Assembly (NCBI RefSeq): GCF_000185385.1
Contig: NZ_GL622296.1
Span: 1,310,414-1,354,300 of the forward strand
DNA: 43,887 nucleotides
From: Lachnoanaerobaculum saburreum DSM 3986
Lineage (GTDB): Bacteria > Bacillota > Clostridia > Lachnospirales > Lachnospiraceae
Direction of reading: 5' to 3'
The notes under the pieces were generated by a model, which saw only the letters and a program-made list of their open reading frames with translations, made no database searches and was not told where the DNA came from. Both the position numbers and the translations under genes were made by a program. Below are positions 12,931 to 20,692 of this stretch, in pieces. The number at the start of each line of letters is the position of its first letter. The first letter of the stretch is position 1.

Positions 12931-15015
12931 GTGAATTGTAAGATTTTACATGAGTCAAGTAAGCGAATGCGTGTACGCATGGCTCAAAAGAGAATGACTA
13001 TAAAAGAAGCCGATATGCTTCAATATTATTTAGAGGGTTTTGACTTTGTAAGAAAAGTCATTGTATATGAAAGAACTTGTGATGTCGCTATTTATTATAA
13101 GGATAATAAAAGAGAATCTGTTATAAAGAGATTAAAGAAGTTTAACTATAATGATATCGCACTTCTTGAAAATATGCCGAATACTTCAGGCAGACAGATT
13201 ACAAGAGAATTTCAAGAGAAAATGGTCGGAATGCTTTTATCCTTCGGTGTGAGAAAGATGTTCTTTCCAAATATCCTTAACAGTATTTATACTGTTATTA
13301 AGGCGGCTCCGCTTGTATGGAAGGGAATTAAATGCCTTGTTAAGATGAGGCTTGAGGTTGATCTGCTTGACGCTCTTTCGGTAGCAATATCTATCGTACA
13401 GGGCAACTATTCAACAGCAGGTTCTTTGATGCTTTTACTTGATATAGGTAATGAGTTGGAGGATTGGACACATAAAAAGTCTGTAGACGATCTTGCAAGA
13501 AGTATGTCACTTAATGTGGATAAGGTATGGCTTGTTACAGACAATGAAGAGGTATCTGTACCTATTTCACATGTAAAGACAGGTGATCTTATCAGAGTAC
13601 ATACAGGTAATGTAGTACCGCTTGACGGCGATATGGTAAGCGGTGAAGCAATGTTAAATCAGGCATCACTTACAGGTGAGTCCGTTCCGGTAGAAAAAAG
13701 AGCAGGTTCAAGAGTATATGCGGGAACTGTAGTGGAAGAGGGTGAATGTCTGCTTAGAGCAACCGTTACAAACGGTCAGAGCAGATATGACAAGATTGTA
13801 TCTATGATTGAGGACAGTGAGAAGCTTAAATCCAATACTGAAAATATGGCAAACAGACTTGCCGACAGACTTGTACCGTATTCACTTCTTACAACAGGAC
13901 TTACATATTTATTTACAAGGAATATAACAAGAGCGTTGTCAGTGCTTATGGTTGACTTTTCATGTGCGCTTAAGTTGTCTATGCCTCTTGCAGTACTTTC
14001 AGCGATGAGAGAGGCGGGAAATGACAGGATAACCGTAAAGGGCGGTAAGTTTATGGAGGCGATAGCCAAAGCGGATACCGTTGTATTTGATAAGACCGGT
14101 ACACTTACCTATGCTTGTCCGAAGGTACAAAAAATCATTGCAATTGACGGAGATGATGAAAATCAGTTGTTAAAGATTGCCGCCTGTCTTGAAGAGCATT
14201 ACCCGCACTCTATTGCAAATGCTGTAGTAAAAGAGGCCAAGGAGAGAAAAATACGCCACAAAGAGATGCACTCTGAAATTCAGTATGTTGTTGCACATGG
14301 TATTGCAAGTACAATTGAAGGTGATAAGGTTGTAATAGGAAGTTATCATTTTGTAATTGAAGATGAAAAGGCACAGCTCAGTAAAGATGCAAAAAGAAAG
14401 CTTGAGAACCTTGACCACAGATATTCACATCTGTTTATGGCTATTGCGGGAAGGCTTGCGGCTATTATTGAGATTGCAGATCCGCTTAGAAAAGAAGCTA
14501 AGGATGTATTAAAGAAGTTAAAAGCACTTGGTATTAAAAAGACTGTTATGATGACAGGTGACAATCAATATACCGCCGAGGCGATTGCAAAAGAAGTGGG
14601 TGTAGATAAGTACTATGCGGAAGTATTGCCTGAGGATAAGGCAAGTTATGTTGAAAAAGAGAAGGCAAAGGGTAGAACCGTAATAATGATAGGTGACGGT
14701 ATCAATGATTCACCGGCTCTGTCAGCCGCCGACTGCGGTATCGCTATCAGTGAAGGTGCAGCCATTGCCAGAGAAATTGCGGATGTATGTATTTCTGCAG
14801 ATGATCTGAATGAACTTGTAAAATTAAAGGAGCTTTCAAACAAGCTTACAAAGCGTGTTGAGTCCAACTTCAGATTCATTATGGGATTTAACGGTTCTTT
14901 GATAGGTCTTGGTATACTCGGTATACTGGCACCCGGAACATCATCACTTCTTCATAATGCATCTACAGTGGGTATAGCACTTTCAAGCATGACAAATCTG
15001 TTGCCTGAAAACTAG
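12931..15015 (+). CDS. P1B-type metal-transporting ATPase with non-canonical CPx and HP motifs
   Basis: A protein of 694 residues from GTG 12931. It has an N-terminal HMA-like fold without a CxxC pair, a membrane part, an actuator domain with TGES (248-251), the phosphorylation site DKTGTLT (Asp387) and the hinge GDGINDSPAL (about 588-597). In the transport helix, the usual CPC is replaced by Phe343-Ser344-Cys345 (DFSCALKLS). The nucleotide-domain HP motif reads His426-Ser427 (YPHSIANAV). The C-terminal helix pair ends in NASTVGIALSSM. These variants place it outside the classical Cu and Zn/Cd groups; the substrate could be Mn, Fe or another divalent ion. It is likely an exporter. The gene context (Feo, DtxR regulator, acidic small protein) points to iron or manganese homeostasis. 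A strong terminator follows. Confidence 0.9.
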   Translation: MNCKILHESSKRMRVRMAQKRMTIKEADMLQYYLEGFDFVRKVIVYERTCDVAIYYKDNKRESVIKRLKKFNYNDIALLENMPNTSGRQITREFQEKMVGMLLSFGVRKMFFPNILNSIYTVIKAAPLVWKGIKCLVKMRLEVDLLDALSVAISIVQGNYSTAGSLMLLLDIGNELEDWTHKKSVDDLARSMSLNVDKVWLVTDNEEVSVPISHVKTGDLIRVHTGNVVPLDGDMVSGEAMLNQASLTGESVPVEKRAGSRVYAGTVVEEGECLLRATVTNGQSRYDKIVSMIEDSEKLKSNTENMANRLADRLVPYSLLTTGLTYLFTRNITRALSVLMVDFSCALKLSMPLAVLSAMREAGNDRITVKGGKFMEAIAKADTVVFDKTGTLTYACPKVQKIIAIDGDDENQLLKIAACLEEHYPHSIANAVVKEAKERKIRHKEMHSEIQYVVAHGIASTIEGDKVVIGSYHFVIEDEKAQLSKDAKRKLENLDHRYSHLFMAIAGRLAAIIEIADPLRKEAKDVLKKLKALGIKKTVMMTGDNQYTAEAIAKEVGVDKYYAEVLPEDKASYVEKEKAKGRTVIMIGDGINDSPALSAADCGIAISEGAAIAREIADVCISADDLNELVKLKELSNKLTKRVESNFRFIMGFNGSLIGLGILGILAPGTSSLLHNASTVGIALSSMTNLLPEN

Positions 15016-15031
15016 AAAATGCATTTGTATT

Positions 15032-15056
15032 CGGACATCTTAGGATGTCCGTTTTT
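15032..15056 (+). terminator. Intrinsic terminator after the P-type ATPase
   Basis: CGGACATC (15032-15039) and GATGTCCG (15044-15051) with a TTAG loop and five T. Confidence 0.9.
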
Positions 15057-15083
15057 GTAAAATATACGAACAATTGTAAACAA

Positions 15084-15112
15084 TTGATTTTTATACCGGT
15101 TTTAGGTATAAT
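15084..15112 (+). promoter_or_regulatory. Promoter of the DtxR-family regulator
   Basis: TTGATT (15084-15089), a 17-base spacer, TATAAT (15107-15112). No TTAG-N6-CTAA box overlaps it, so autoregulation through that operator is not evident. Confidence 0.75.
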
Positions 15113-15153
15113 GTTGTTTAAACAGTATTGTGTATTATAAATAAGGAGGATAT

Positions 15154-15519
15154 ATGGTTATACAAGAGGCTGCTGAGATGTATTTGGAGACTATTCTCAG
15201 ATTAAAAAACAGAACCGGTGTTGTAAGAGCGGTGGACATTGCCAGAGAGATGGGTTACTCTAAGCCTACTATAAGTGAACAGATGAAAAAATTCAGGGAG
15301 AACGGATATGTCGAGGTAAATAATGAGGGACATATCACACTTACCGACAAGGGAATGGAGATTGCGAGGTCTACACTGGAAAGGCATAATGTACTGGGCA
15401 GAATTTTACAAAAGATTGGGGTAAGTAAGGATACCGCTATAGAAGATGCCTGTAGAATAGAGCATTATATCAGCGAAGAGACTTTCAGATGTTTTAAAAA
15501 ATATTTTGATGAAGAATAA
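15154..15519 (+). CDS. DtxR/MntR-family metal-dependent repressor, short form with DtxR-like (iron) ligands
   Basis: A protein of 121 residues: an N-terminal winged helix (about 1-65; recognition helix near SKPTISEQMKKF) and the helical metal-binding/dimerisation domain (about 66-121). The C-terminal SH3-like domain of classical DtxR/IdeR is absent, as in MntR. The primary metal site appears as Met9, Cys100, Glu103 and His104 (EMYLET; ACRIEH), matching DtxR Met10, Cys102, Glu105 and His106. MntR would have Asp and Glu at the first two positions. This favours Fe(II) as corepressor. His78 matches an ancillary ligand, but the other ancillary residues are not conserved. Candidate targets are the three boxes at 12329-12562. 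It has its own promoter behind a terminator. AAGGAGG precedes ATG 15154. Confidence 0.93.
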   Translation: MVIQEAAEMYLETILRLKNRTGVVRAVDIAREMGYSKPTISEQMKKFRENGYVEVNNEGHITLTDKGMEIARSTLERHNVLGRILQKIGVSKDTAIEDACRIEHYISEETFRCFKKYFDEE

Positions 15520-15543
15520 GTTTGTATTTTATCAGATACTTTA

Positions 15544-15572
15544 TTGAAAAATCCGATTTAACACTGTAAACT
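15544..15572 (+). promoter_or_regulatory. Promoter of the GltD-like oxidoreductase
   Basis: TTGAAA (15544-15549), a 17-base spacer, TAAACT (15567-15572); the ATG at 15614 follows AAGAGG. Confidence 0.6.
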
Positions 15573-15613
15573 TAACCCATCTTTATGAAGTATATAGAAG
15601 TAAGAGGTAAAAA

Positions 15614-16849
15614 ATGGGATTACATATAGTAAATGAAGCAAATAAATGTTTGCAGTGTAAGAAGCCGCTCTGTAGTATGCATTGTCCTGTGACAACATCA
15701 ATACCGCAGGTAATATCACTTTTTAAGGAAGGAAAGATAATGGAAGCCGGTGAGATTCTTTTTGAGAATAATCCGTTATCGCTTGTATGCTCAATAGTTT
15801 GTGACCATGAAGCTCAATGTCTTGGGAACTGTATAATGAACAGAAAGAACAATCCGGTCAGATTTTGTGATATAGAAAGGTTTATATCAGATTTCTATCT
15901 TGACAGAATGGAGTTTGTAAAAAAACCGAGAAAAAATATTATGGTTGCCGTAATAGGCGGAGGTCCCGCAGGAATGACTGTAGCCATCAAGATGATAAAG
16001 GAAGGCTATGATGTAACTATTTTTGATGAGAAAAACAGCATCGGTGGAGTACTTCAGTACGGTATTCCTGATTTTAGACTTCCAAAGTCACTGATGAAGA
16101 GATACTATGACAAAATGGAAGAGATAGGCATCAAGATAAGAAATAATACCGCTGTAGGCGGTGCCTTAGAGATAAAGGATCTCTTTAGAGACGGATATAA
16201 GGCTGTATTTGTCGGTACAGGTGTATGGAGAGCAAAGACTCTGGGTATTGCAGGTGAGAGTTTGCCGAATGTTCATTTCAGTGTTGACTATCTTGCAAAT
16301 CCTGACGGACATAAGCTTGGTGAGAGTGTTGCAATCATCGGAATGGGAAATGCGGCAATGGATGTTGCCAGAACGGCTCTAAGAAGAGGTTCAAGATCTG
16401 TCAGGCTTTATGCCAGAAGCAAAAGAGTTGCAGCAAACTCGGTTGAAATCGAGTCTGCAAAGTATGAGGGTGCGGAGTTTATCTTCGGAAAAGCTATAGA
16501 GTCTATCACTTATGACGGACCTGTATTTAAGACTGCCATATTTGATGAAGAAAACAATGTAGTCGGATATGAAAAGGATCTTGACTATGTAGATGCCGAT
16601 TCTACAATTATTTCTGTAAGTAACGGGCCGAAGAATAAGCTTGTACTTACAACTCCCGGACTTAAAGCATCTGATAAGGGTCTTTTGGTAGTTGATGAAA
16701 ACTGTATGACAACTGTTGAAGGTGTATTTGCGGCAGGTGATGTGGTACTCGGTTCAAAAACTGTAGTAGATGCGGTAGGTCAGGCTAAGATAGCTGTAGA
16801 GGGAATGCTTAGATATTTAGAGGATTTAGAAGCGAAAAAGATTGAATAA
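15614..16849 (+). CDS. GltD-like NAD(P)-dependent FAD oxidoreductase (glutamate synthase small-subunit family)
   Basis: A protein of 411 residues. The N-terminus (about 1-95) has Cys-rich Fe-S motifs (CLQCKKPLCSMHCP; then CSIVCDHEAQCLGNC). A FAD-binding Rossmann fold follows (GGGPAGM near 117), then a second dinucleotide fold (GMGNAAMDVARTALRRG near 240), and a C-terminal FAD-contacting motif (VFAAGDVVLGSKTVVDAVGQAK). This is the layout of the GltD/NfnB/PreT group, which moves electrons between NAD(P)H and Fe-S partners. No glutamate synthase large subunit or NfnA is next to it, so the partner is unknown. It may act as a stand-alone NAD(P)H:acceptor reductase in this ferredoxin-rich fermenter. 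Confidence 0.85.
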   Translation: MGLHIVNEANKCLQCKKPLCSMHCPVTTSIPQVISLFKEGKIMEAGEILFENNPLSLVCSIVCDHEAQCLGNCIMNRKNNPVRFCDIERFISDFYLDRMEFVKKPRKNIMVAVIGGGPAGMTVAIKMIKEGYDVTIFDEKNSIGGVLQYGIPDFRLPKSLMKRYYDKMEEIGIKIRNNTAVGGALEIKDLFRDGYKAVFVGTGVWRAKTLGIAGESLPNVHFSVDYLANPDGHKLGESVAIIGMGNAAMDVARTALRRGSRSVRLYARSKRVAANSVEIESAKYEGAEFIFGKAIESITYDGPVFKTAIFDEENNVVGYEKDLDYVDADSTIISVSNGPKNKLVLTTPGLKASDKGLLVVDENCMTTVEGVFAAGDVVLGSKTVVDAVGQAKIAVEGMLRYLEDLEAKKIE

Positions 16850-16852
16850 TGC

Positions 16853-16881
16853 TTGACAAAGGTAAAATCAAGTAATATTAT
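16853..16881 (+). promoter_or_regulatory. Promoter of the thrS T-box leader
   Basis: TTGACA (16853-16858), a 17-base spacer, TATTAT (16876-16881), starting four bases after the preceding stop codon. Confidence 0.85.
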
Positions 16882-16887
16882 ATTTGG

Positions 16888-17100
16888 CATAAACGAGGAA
16901 GAGAAGAGTAGCATATATTGAATTTACAGAGAGAGTTGGAGGCTGAGAGCAACTTATGGATTTGTATGTGAAGACCGTCTCGGAGTGGCTTTAATAAAGC
17001 ACGGTGATTCCGTTATAATCAAATGAGGGATATTATATATCCGAATTAAGGTGGAACCGCGTAAATCGCCCTTAAACGAGAGTTTAAGGGCGATTTTTTA
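16888..17100 (+). promoter_or_regulatory. T-box leader (threonine) of thrS, with terminator/antiterminator
   Basis: The leader carries the T-box core TGGAACCGCG at 17052-17061 and then a terminator (ATCGCCCTTAAAC at 17065-17077 pairing with 17082-17094 around GAGA, followed by six T). Upstream, GAAG-ACC at 16970-16976 has the shape of a specifier loop, with ACC as a threonine codon. Uncharged tRNA(Thr) should stabilise the antiterminator and allow thrS expression. The 5' end is inferred from the promoter. Confidence 0.92.
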
Positions 17101-17119
17101 TAGTTTGAATGGAGGAAAT

Positions 17120-19075
17120 ATGAAGATAACATTAAAGGACGGCTCGGTAAAAGAGTATGAGAGTAAGAGAAGTATTATTGATATAGCAAGGGATATCAGT
17201 GAGGGGCTTGCAAGGAGTGTAGTAGCAGGCGAAGTAAACGGTGTAATTTGTGATTTAAGAGATGAAATAGAAAGTGACTGTGAATTAAATCTTATCGCAT
17301 TAAAGGATGAAAAAGGACTCTCGGTTATAAGACATACTGCTTCACATGTGCTTGCACAGGCTGTAAAGAGAATTTTTCCACAGGCAAAACTTGCTATCGG
17401 ACCAAGTATTGCAGAGGGCTTTTATTATGATTTTGAGCATGAGCCGTTTTCAAGAGATGATCTTGACAAGCTTGAGGCCGAGATGAAAAAGATTATAAAA
17501 GAAGGTGAGGCTATAGAGAGATTTGAGCTTCCGAGAGAAGAAGCAATCAAGTTTATGGAAGAAAAAAATGAGCCGTACAAGGTAGAACTTATAAGAGATT
17601 TACCGCAAGACGAGAAAATATCTTTCTATAAGCAGGGGGATTTTACAGATCTTTGTGCGGGACCTCATCTTCAAAGGACAAAGGATATAAAGGCGTTTAA
17701 GCTTGTTTCATCATCAATGGCATATTGGAGAGGTGATTCAAATAAGGCAAGACTTCAAAGAATCTACGGTACAGCTTATAATACAAAAGAAGAACTTGAA
17801 GCATATTTAAAGCACCTTGAGGATATCAAACTTAGAGATCACAATAAGCTTGGCAGAGAGATGGAACTCTTTACTACAGTAGATGTAGTCGGACAGGGAC
17901 TGCCGCTTATGTTACCTAAGGGTACAAAGATGATTCAAAAACTTCAAAGATGGATTGAGGATCTGGAGGACAATGAGTGGGGCTATGTAAGAACAAAGAC
18001 ACCTCTTATGGCAAAGTCGGATTTATATAAGATTTCAGGTCACTGGGATCACTATCAGGACGGTATGTTTATCTTAGGAGACCCGCAACATGACGGTGAA
18101 ATACTGGCACTTAGACCTATGACTTGTCCGTTTCAGTACTATGTATACAAGAATACACAAAAGTCATACAGAGATCTTCCCTACCGTATGGGTGAAACAT
18201 CCACACTCTTTAGAAATGAAGATTCAGGTGAGATGCATGGGCTTACAAGAGTAAGACAGTTCACTATTTCAGAGGGTCACAATGTAATCAGACCTGATCA
18301 GGCCGAGGAAGAACTGCAAAACTGCCTGAACCTTGCGATATATGTACTTGAGACACTTGGACTTAGAGATGATGTGACATTCAGACTTTCAAAATGGGAT
18401 AAGAACAATAAGGAAAAATATCTGGGAGATGAGGCTTACTGGGAAGGTACACAGGCTGCACTTAGAAATATTCTTGTTGAAAAAGGACTTCCGTTTACAG
18501 AGGCTGACGGTGAGGCTGCATTCTACGGTCCGAAGATTGATATTCAGGCAAAGAATGTATATGGTAAAGAGGACACAATGATTACAATTCAGCTTGATGC
18601 CGCAATTGCAGAAAACTTTGACCTCTACTATATTGACCAAAACGGTGCAAAGGTAAGACCGTATATTGTACATAGAACATCACTTGGGTGCTATGAGAGA
18701 ACACTTGCATGGCTTATTGAGAAGTACGCAGGTAAGTTCCCGACATGGTTATGTCCTGAACAGGTAAGAATCCTGCCTATATCTGATAAGTATGCAGACT
18801 ATGCAAATTCTGTTTTGAAAGAACTTAAGAAAAACGGTGTGGATGCTACAGTTGATACAAGAACAGAGAAAATCGGTTTTAAGATAAGAGATGCAAGACT
18901 TTCAAGACTTCCATATATGCTTGTAGTAGGTGAGAAGGAAGAGGCTGAGGGAAGTGTATCTGTAAGAAGCAGATTTGCAGGTGATGAGGGAAGTAAGAAA
19001 CTCTCAGACTTTGTAGATATGATCTGTAAGGAGATAAGAACAAAGGAAATCAGAAAAGAAGAAGTAACTGAATAA
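17120..19075 (+). CDS. thrS: Threonyl-tRNA synthetase
   Basis: A protein of 651 residues from ATG 17120 (GGAGG just upstream). The frame can be extended back to a GTG at 17051, but that codon lies inside the T-box and terminator and is not a real start. Domains: N-terminal TGS (MKITLKDGS...), the second editing domain with HxxxH (HTASHVLAQA), the class II catalytic core with motif 2 (FRNEDSGEMHGLTRVRQF) and motif 3 (SLGCYERTLAWLIE), and the C-terminal anticodon-binding domain. It charges tRNA(Thr) in the cytoplasm. Expression is set by the T-box leader. A bidirectional terminator follows. Confidence 0.98.
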   Translation: MKITLKDGSVKEYESKRSIIDIARDISEGLARSVVAGEVNGVICDLRDEIESDCELNLIALKDEKGLSVIRHTASHVLAQAVKRIFPQAKLAIGPSIAEGFYYDFEHEPFSRDDLDKLEAEMKKIIKEGEAIERFELPREEAIKFMEEKNEPYKVELIRDLPQDEKISFYKQGDFTDLCAGPHLQRTKDIKAFKLVSSSMAYWRGDSNKARLQRIYGTAYNTKEELEAYLKHLEDIKLRDHNKLGREMELFTTVDVVGQGLPLMLPKGTKMIQKLQRWIEDLEDNEWGYVRTKTPLMAKSDLYKISGHWDHYQDGMFILGDPQHDGEILALRPMTCPFQYYVYKNTQKSYRDLPYRMGETSTLFRNEDSGEMHGLTRVRQFTISEGHNVIRPDQAEEELQNCLNLAIYVLETLGLRDDVTFRLSKWDKNNKEKYLGDEAYWEGTQAALRNILVEKGLPFTEADGEAAFYGPKIDIQAKNVYGKEDTMITIQLDAAIAENFDLYYIDQNGAKVRPYIVHRTSLGCYERTLAWLIEKYAGKFPTWLCPEQVRILPISDKYADYANSVLKELKKNGVDATVDTRTEKIGFKIRDARLSRLPYMLVVGEKEEAEGSVSVRSRFAGDEGSKKLSDFVDMICKEIRTKEIRKEEVTE

Positions 19076-19084
19076 GTATAAAAG

Positions 19085-19128
19085 ATATGGCAAAGTCCGC
19101 TTTAGGTCTTTGCCATATTTGATTATTT
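19085..19128. terminator. Bidirectional terminator between thrS and the RNHCP gene
   Basis: ATATGGCAAAG (19085-19095) pairs with CTTTGCCATAT (19108-19118), followed by a T-rich run; on the minus strand the hairpin is followed by CTTTTATA. Confidence 0.85.
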
Positions 19129-19599
19129 TTTTATAACATCCTCCAATAAATGCAGAGGAAATGGTGGTGATGCCAGCGGTTTTACCGCTATTGACATTAA
19201 AAGCAGGGGATTGTCATCTGCTGCAATCCTGTTTGTGCCAAGCTTTCCGCATTTTTTACATCTGTGAACAATAGCCCATTCCCCCTTGTCCTTAACCCAG
19301 ATAGAAATAGGCTCCATAATACCTTTACAATCACTCTTTCTGTCTCCGGGTTCCACATCCACATGAACGGAAGACAGACAGTAGGGACAGTGATTTCTAT
19401 GATGTGTACCTGCACCTTCAGGCATGATCATCTTTCCACAGCTTGCACATGGGAAAGAGTCATTACAGGCCTCATATCTGTAGTCTGTTTTCAGTTTAAC
19501 GGCATTCTTCTTTTTTACAGTTCCATTTCTTTTTTGAGGAGCGGCATCGGTATTGAGGTTTTTAAGTGCAGTCTCCAAATCAAATTTTTCTTGACTCAT
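19123..19599 (-). CDS. RNHCP-domain zinc-ribbon protein of unknown function
   Basis: A protein of 158 residues. I take ATG 19599 as the start (AAAGGAAAGG directly upstream on the minus strand); the frame extends to 19659 without a site. The N-terminus (1-40) is basic and probably disordered. The rest is the RNHCP domain: Cys45, Cys51-x2-Cys54, the eponymous HHRNHCPYC (66-74), Cys91, and CKKC (114-117). The cysteines suggest two zinc ribbons. Relatives occur widely in Firmicutes and their function is unknown; a nucleic-acid role is plausible given the basic tail and zinc ribbons but is not shown. Confidence 0.85.
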   Translation of the reverse strand: MSQEKFDLETALKNLNTDAAPQKRNGTVKKKNAVKLKTDYRYEACNDSFPCASCGKMIMPEGAGTHHRNHCPYCLSSVHVDVEPGDRKSDCKGIMEPISIWVKDKGEWAIVHRCKKCGKLGTNRIAADDNPLLLMSIAVKPLASPPFPLHLLEDVIKK

Positions 19600-19724
19600 A
19601 TTTCCTTTCCTTTGTATATATCTTACAATTAAAATCCTAAGATATATATAAATATCCACTATGAAATGTGTTATATATCTGATATAATCGGATTGTATAA
19701 AGCCATAATATGTAATATATTAAA

Positions 19725-19746
19725 GTGCCGGGCAATCCGGTACCGG
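19725..19746. other. GC-rich inverted repeat in the 19600-19827 intergenic region
   Basis: GTGCCGG (19725-19731) can pair with CCGGTAC (19737-19743, one G-U), and CCGGTACCGG (19737-19746) is itself a perfect palindrome, inside an otherwise AT-rich divergent intergenic region. It could be an operator or 5'-UTR hairpin for the CAP-protein gene. Confidence 0.4.
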
Positions 19747-19827
19747 TCGTATTATACCTAAGAAATTAATATCTGTAAAATATATTTTATGACTGAAATA
19801 TTGTATTAAAATTATTTAGGAGGAAAG

Positions 19828-20634
19828 ATGAAAAGAGGAATAGTTGTTTTGGCTGCCGCACTCAGTATGAGTATGGGAATGTCGGCAGCTGCATATGCTG
19901 CAAGCTGGGAGCATGATTCAAATGGCTGGTGGTATCTGACAGATGATTATAAATATCCGGTATCACAGTGGAGAAATATTGACGGAAATTGGTATTATTT
20001 CAATTCAAGCGGTTATACACTTACAGGATGGCAATGGATAGACGGTAAATCATATTTCTTTAATGACGGAAGAAATAAAAGCTTTCCATACAGTGCAATG
20101 CTTAAGAATACAAAATCTCCTGACGGATATGATCTGAATGCTGACGGTGCATGGACACAAAACGGAGTTGTAATGACTAAGTCGGGAGAAGCCGGACTTA
20201 GTGTAGCACAGGGAATAAGCGGTGAGAACTCAGGAGAGAGAGCGGATCTCTTCCTGAAACTTAATGAATACAGAAAGTCTAAGGGGCTTCCACAGATGGC
20301 GGTAAGTAATGAACTTATGATTGCGGCACAGCAAAGAGCAAAAGAAACCGCAACATCATTCTCACATACCAGACCTGACGGACAGAAGTTTTTTACTGTA
20401 AATAATATTACAGACCGTTATGAAGGTTTATCTGAGATAATCACAATGGATAACTCCGCATCTACAGATATGAAGATAAACTCATTTAAGAATTCACAAA
20501 AACACAATGAATTGATGTTACAGAGTGAGGGCTATATTGAGAATCTTCCGGCTTCTACAATATATGCGGGAGTCGGCTATTATTACAGCAACGGTAACTA
20601 CTATGTGGTAATGATTTTCGGACATCAAAAATAA
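19828..20634 (+). CDS. Secreted CAP/SCP-domain protein with N-terminal cell-wall-binding repeats
   Basis: A protein of 268 residues. A signal peptide (about 1-24, cut near AYA/AS) is followed by two or three choline/glucan-binding-type repeats rich in Trp, Tyr and Gly (NGWWYL, GNWYYFNSSGYTLTGWQWIDGKSYFF; about 26-80), a linker, and a CAP domain (about 135-268) with SHTRPDG, SEII and GVGYYYSNGNYYVVMIFG. The repeats should hold it non-covalently in the cell wall. CAP proteins of bacteria are extracellular and usually of unknown activity. AGGAGG precedes ATG 19828. It stands alone between a divergent and a convergent neighbour. Confidence 0.92.
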   Translation: MKRGIVVLAAALSMSMGMSAAAYAASWEHDSNGWWYLTDDYKYPVSQWRNIDGNWYYFNSSGYTLTGWQWIDGKSYFFNDGRNKSFPYSAMLKNTKSPDGYDLNADGAWTQNGVVMTKSGEAGLSVAQGISGENSGERADLFLKLNEYRKSKGLPQMAVSNELMIAAQQRAKETATSFSHTRPDGQKFFTVNNITDRYEGLSEIITMDNSASTDMKINSFKNSQKHNELMLQSEGYIENLPASTIYAGVGYYYSNGNYYVVMIFGHQK

Positions 20635-20645
20635 ATGGAATTATT

Positions 20646-20692
20646 GCCGTCAACAATAGGATATTGTAAATCCTATTGTTGACGGCATTTTT
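20646..20692. terminator. Strong terminator after the CAP gene, facing aroA
   Basis: A perfect 17-bp stem, 20646-20662 with 20670-20686 (arms start GCCGTCAACAAT), a 7-base loop and a T run at 20688-20693. On the minus strand the following sequence is only weakly U-rich. Confidence 0.92.

Noticed and set aside
17051-17119. In-frame 23-codon extension of thrS from a GTG
   Set aside because: It begins inside the T-box core and runs through the terminator hairpin; ATG 17120 has a proper GGAGG site and the standard TGS N-terminus.
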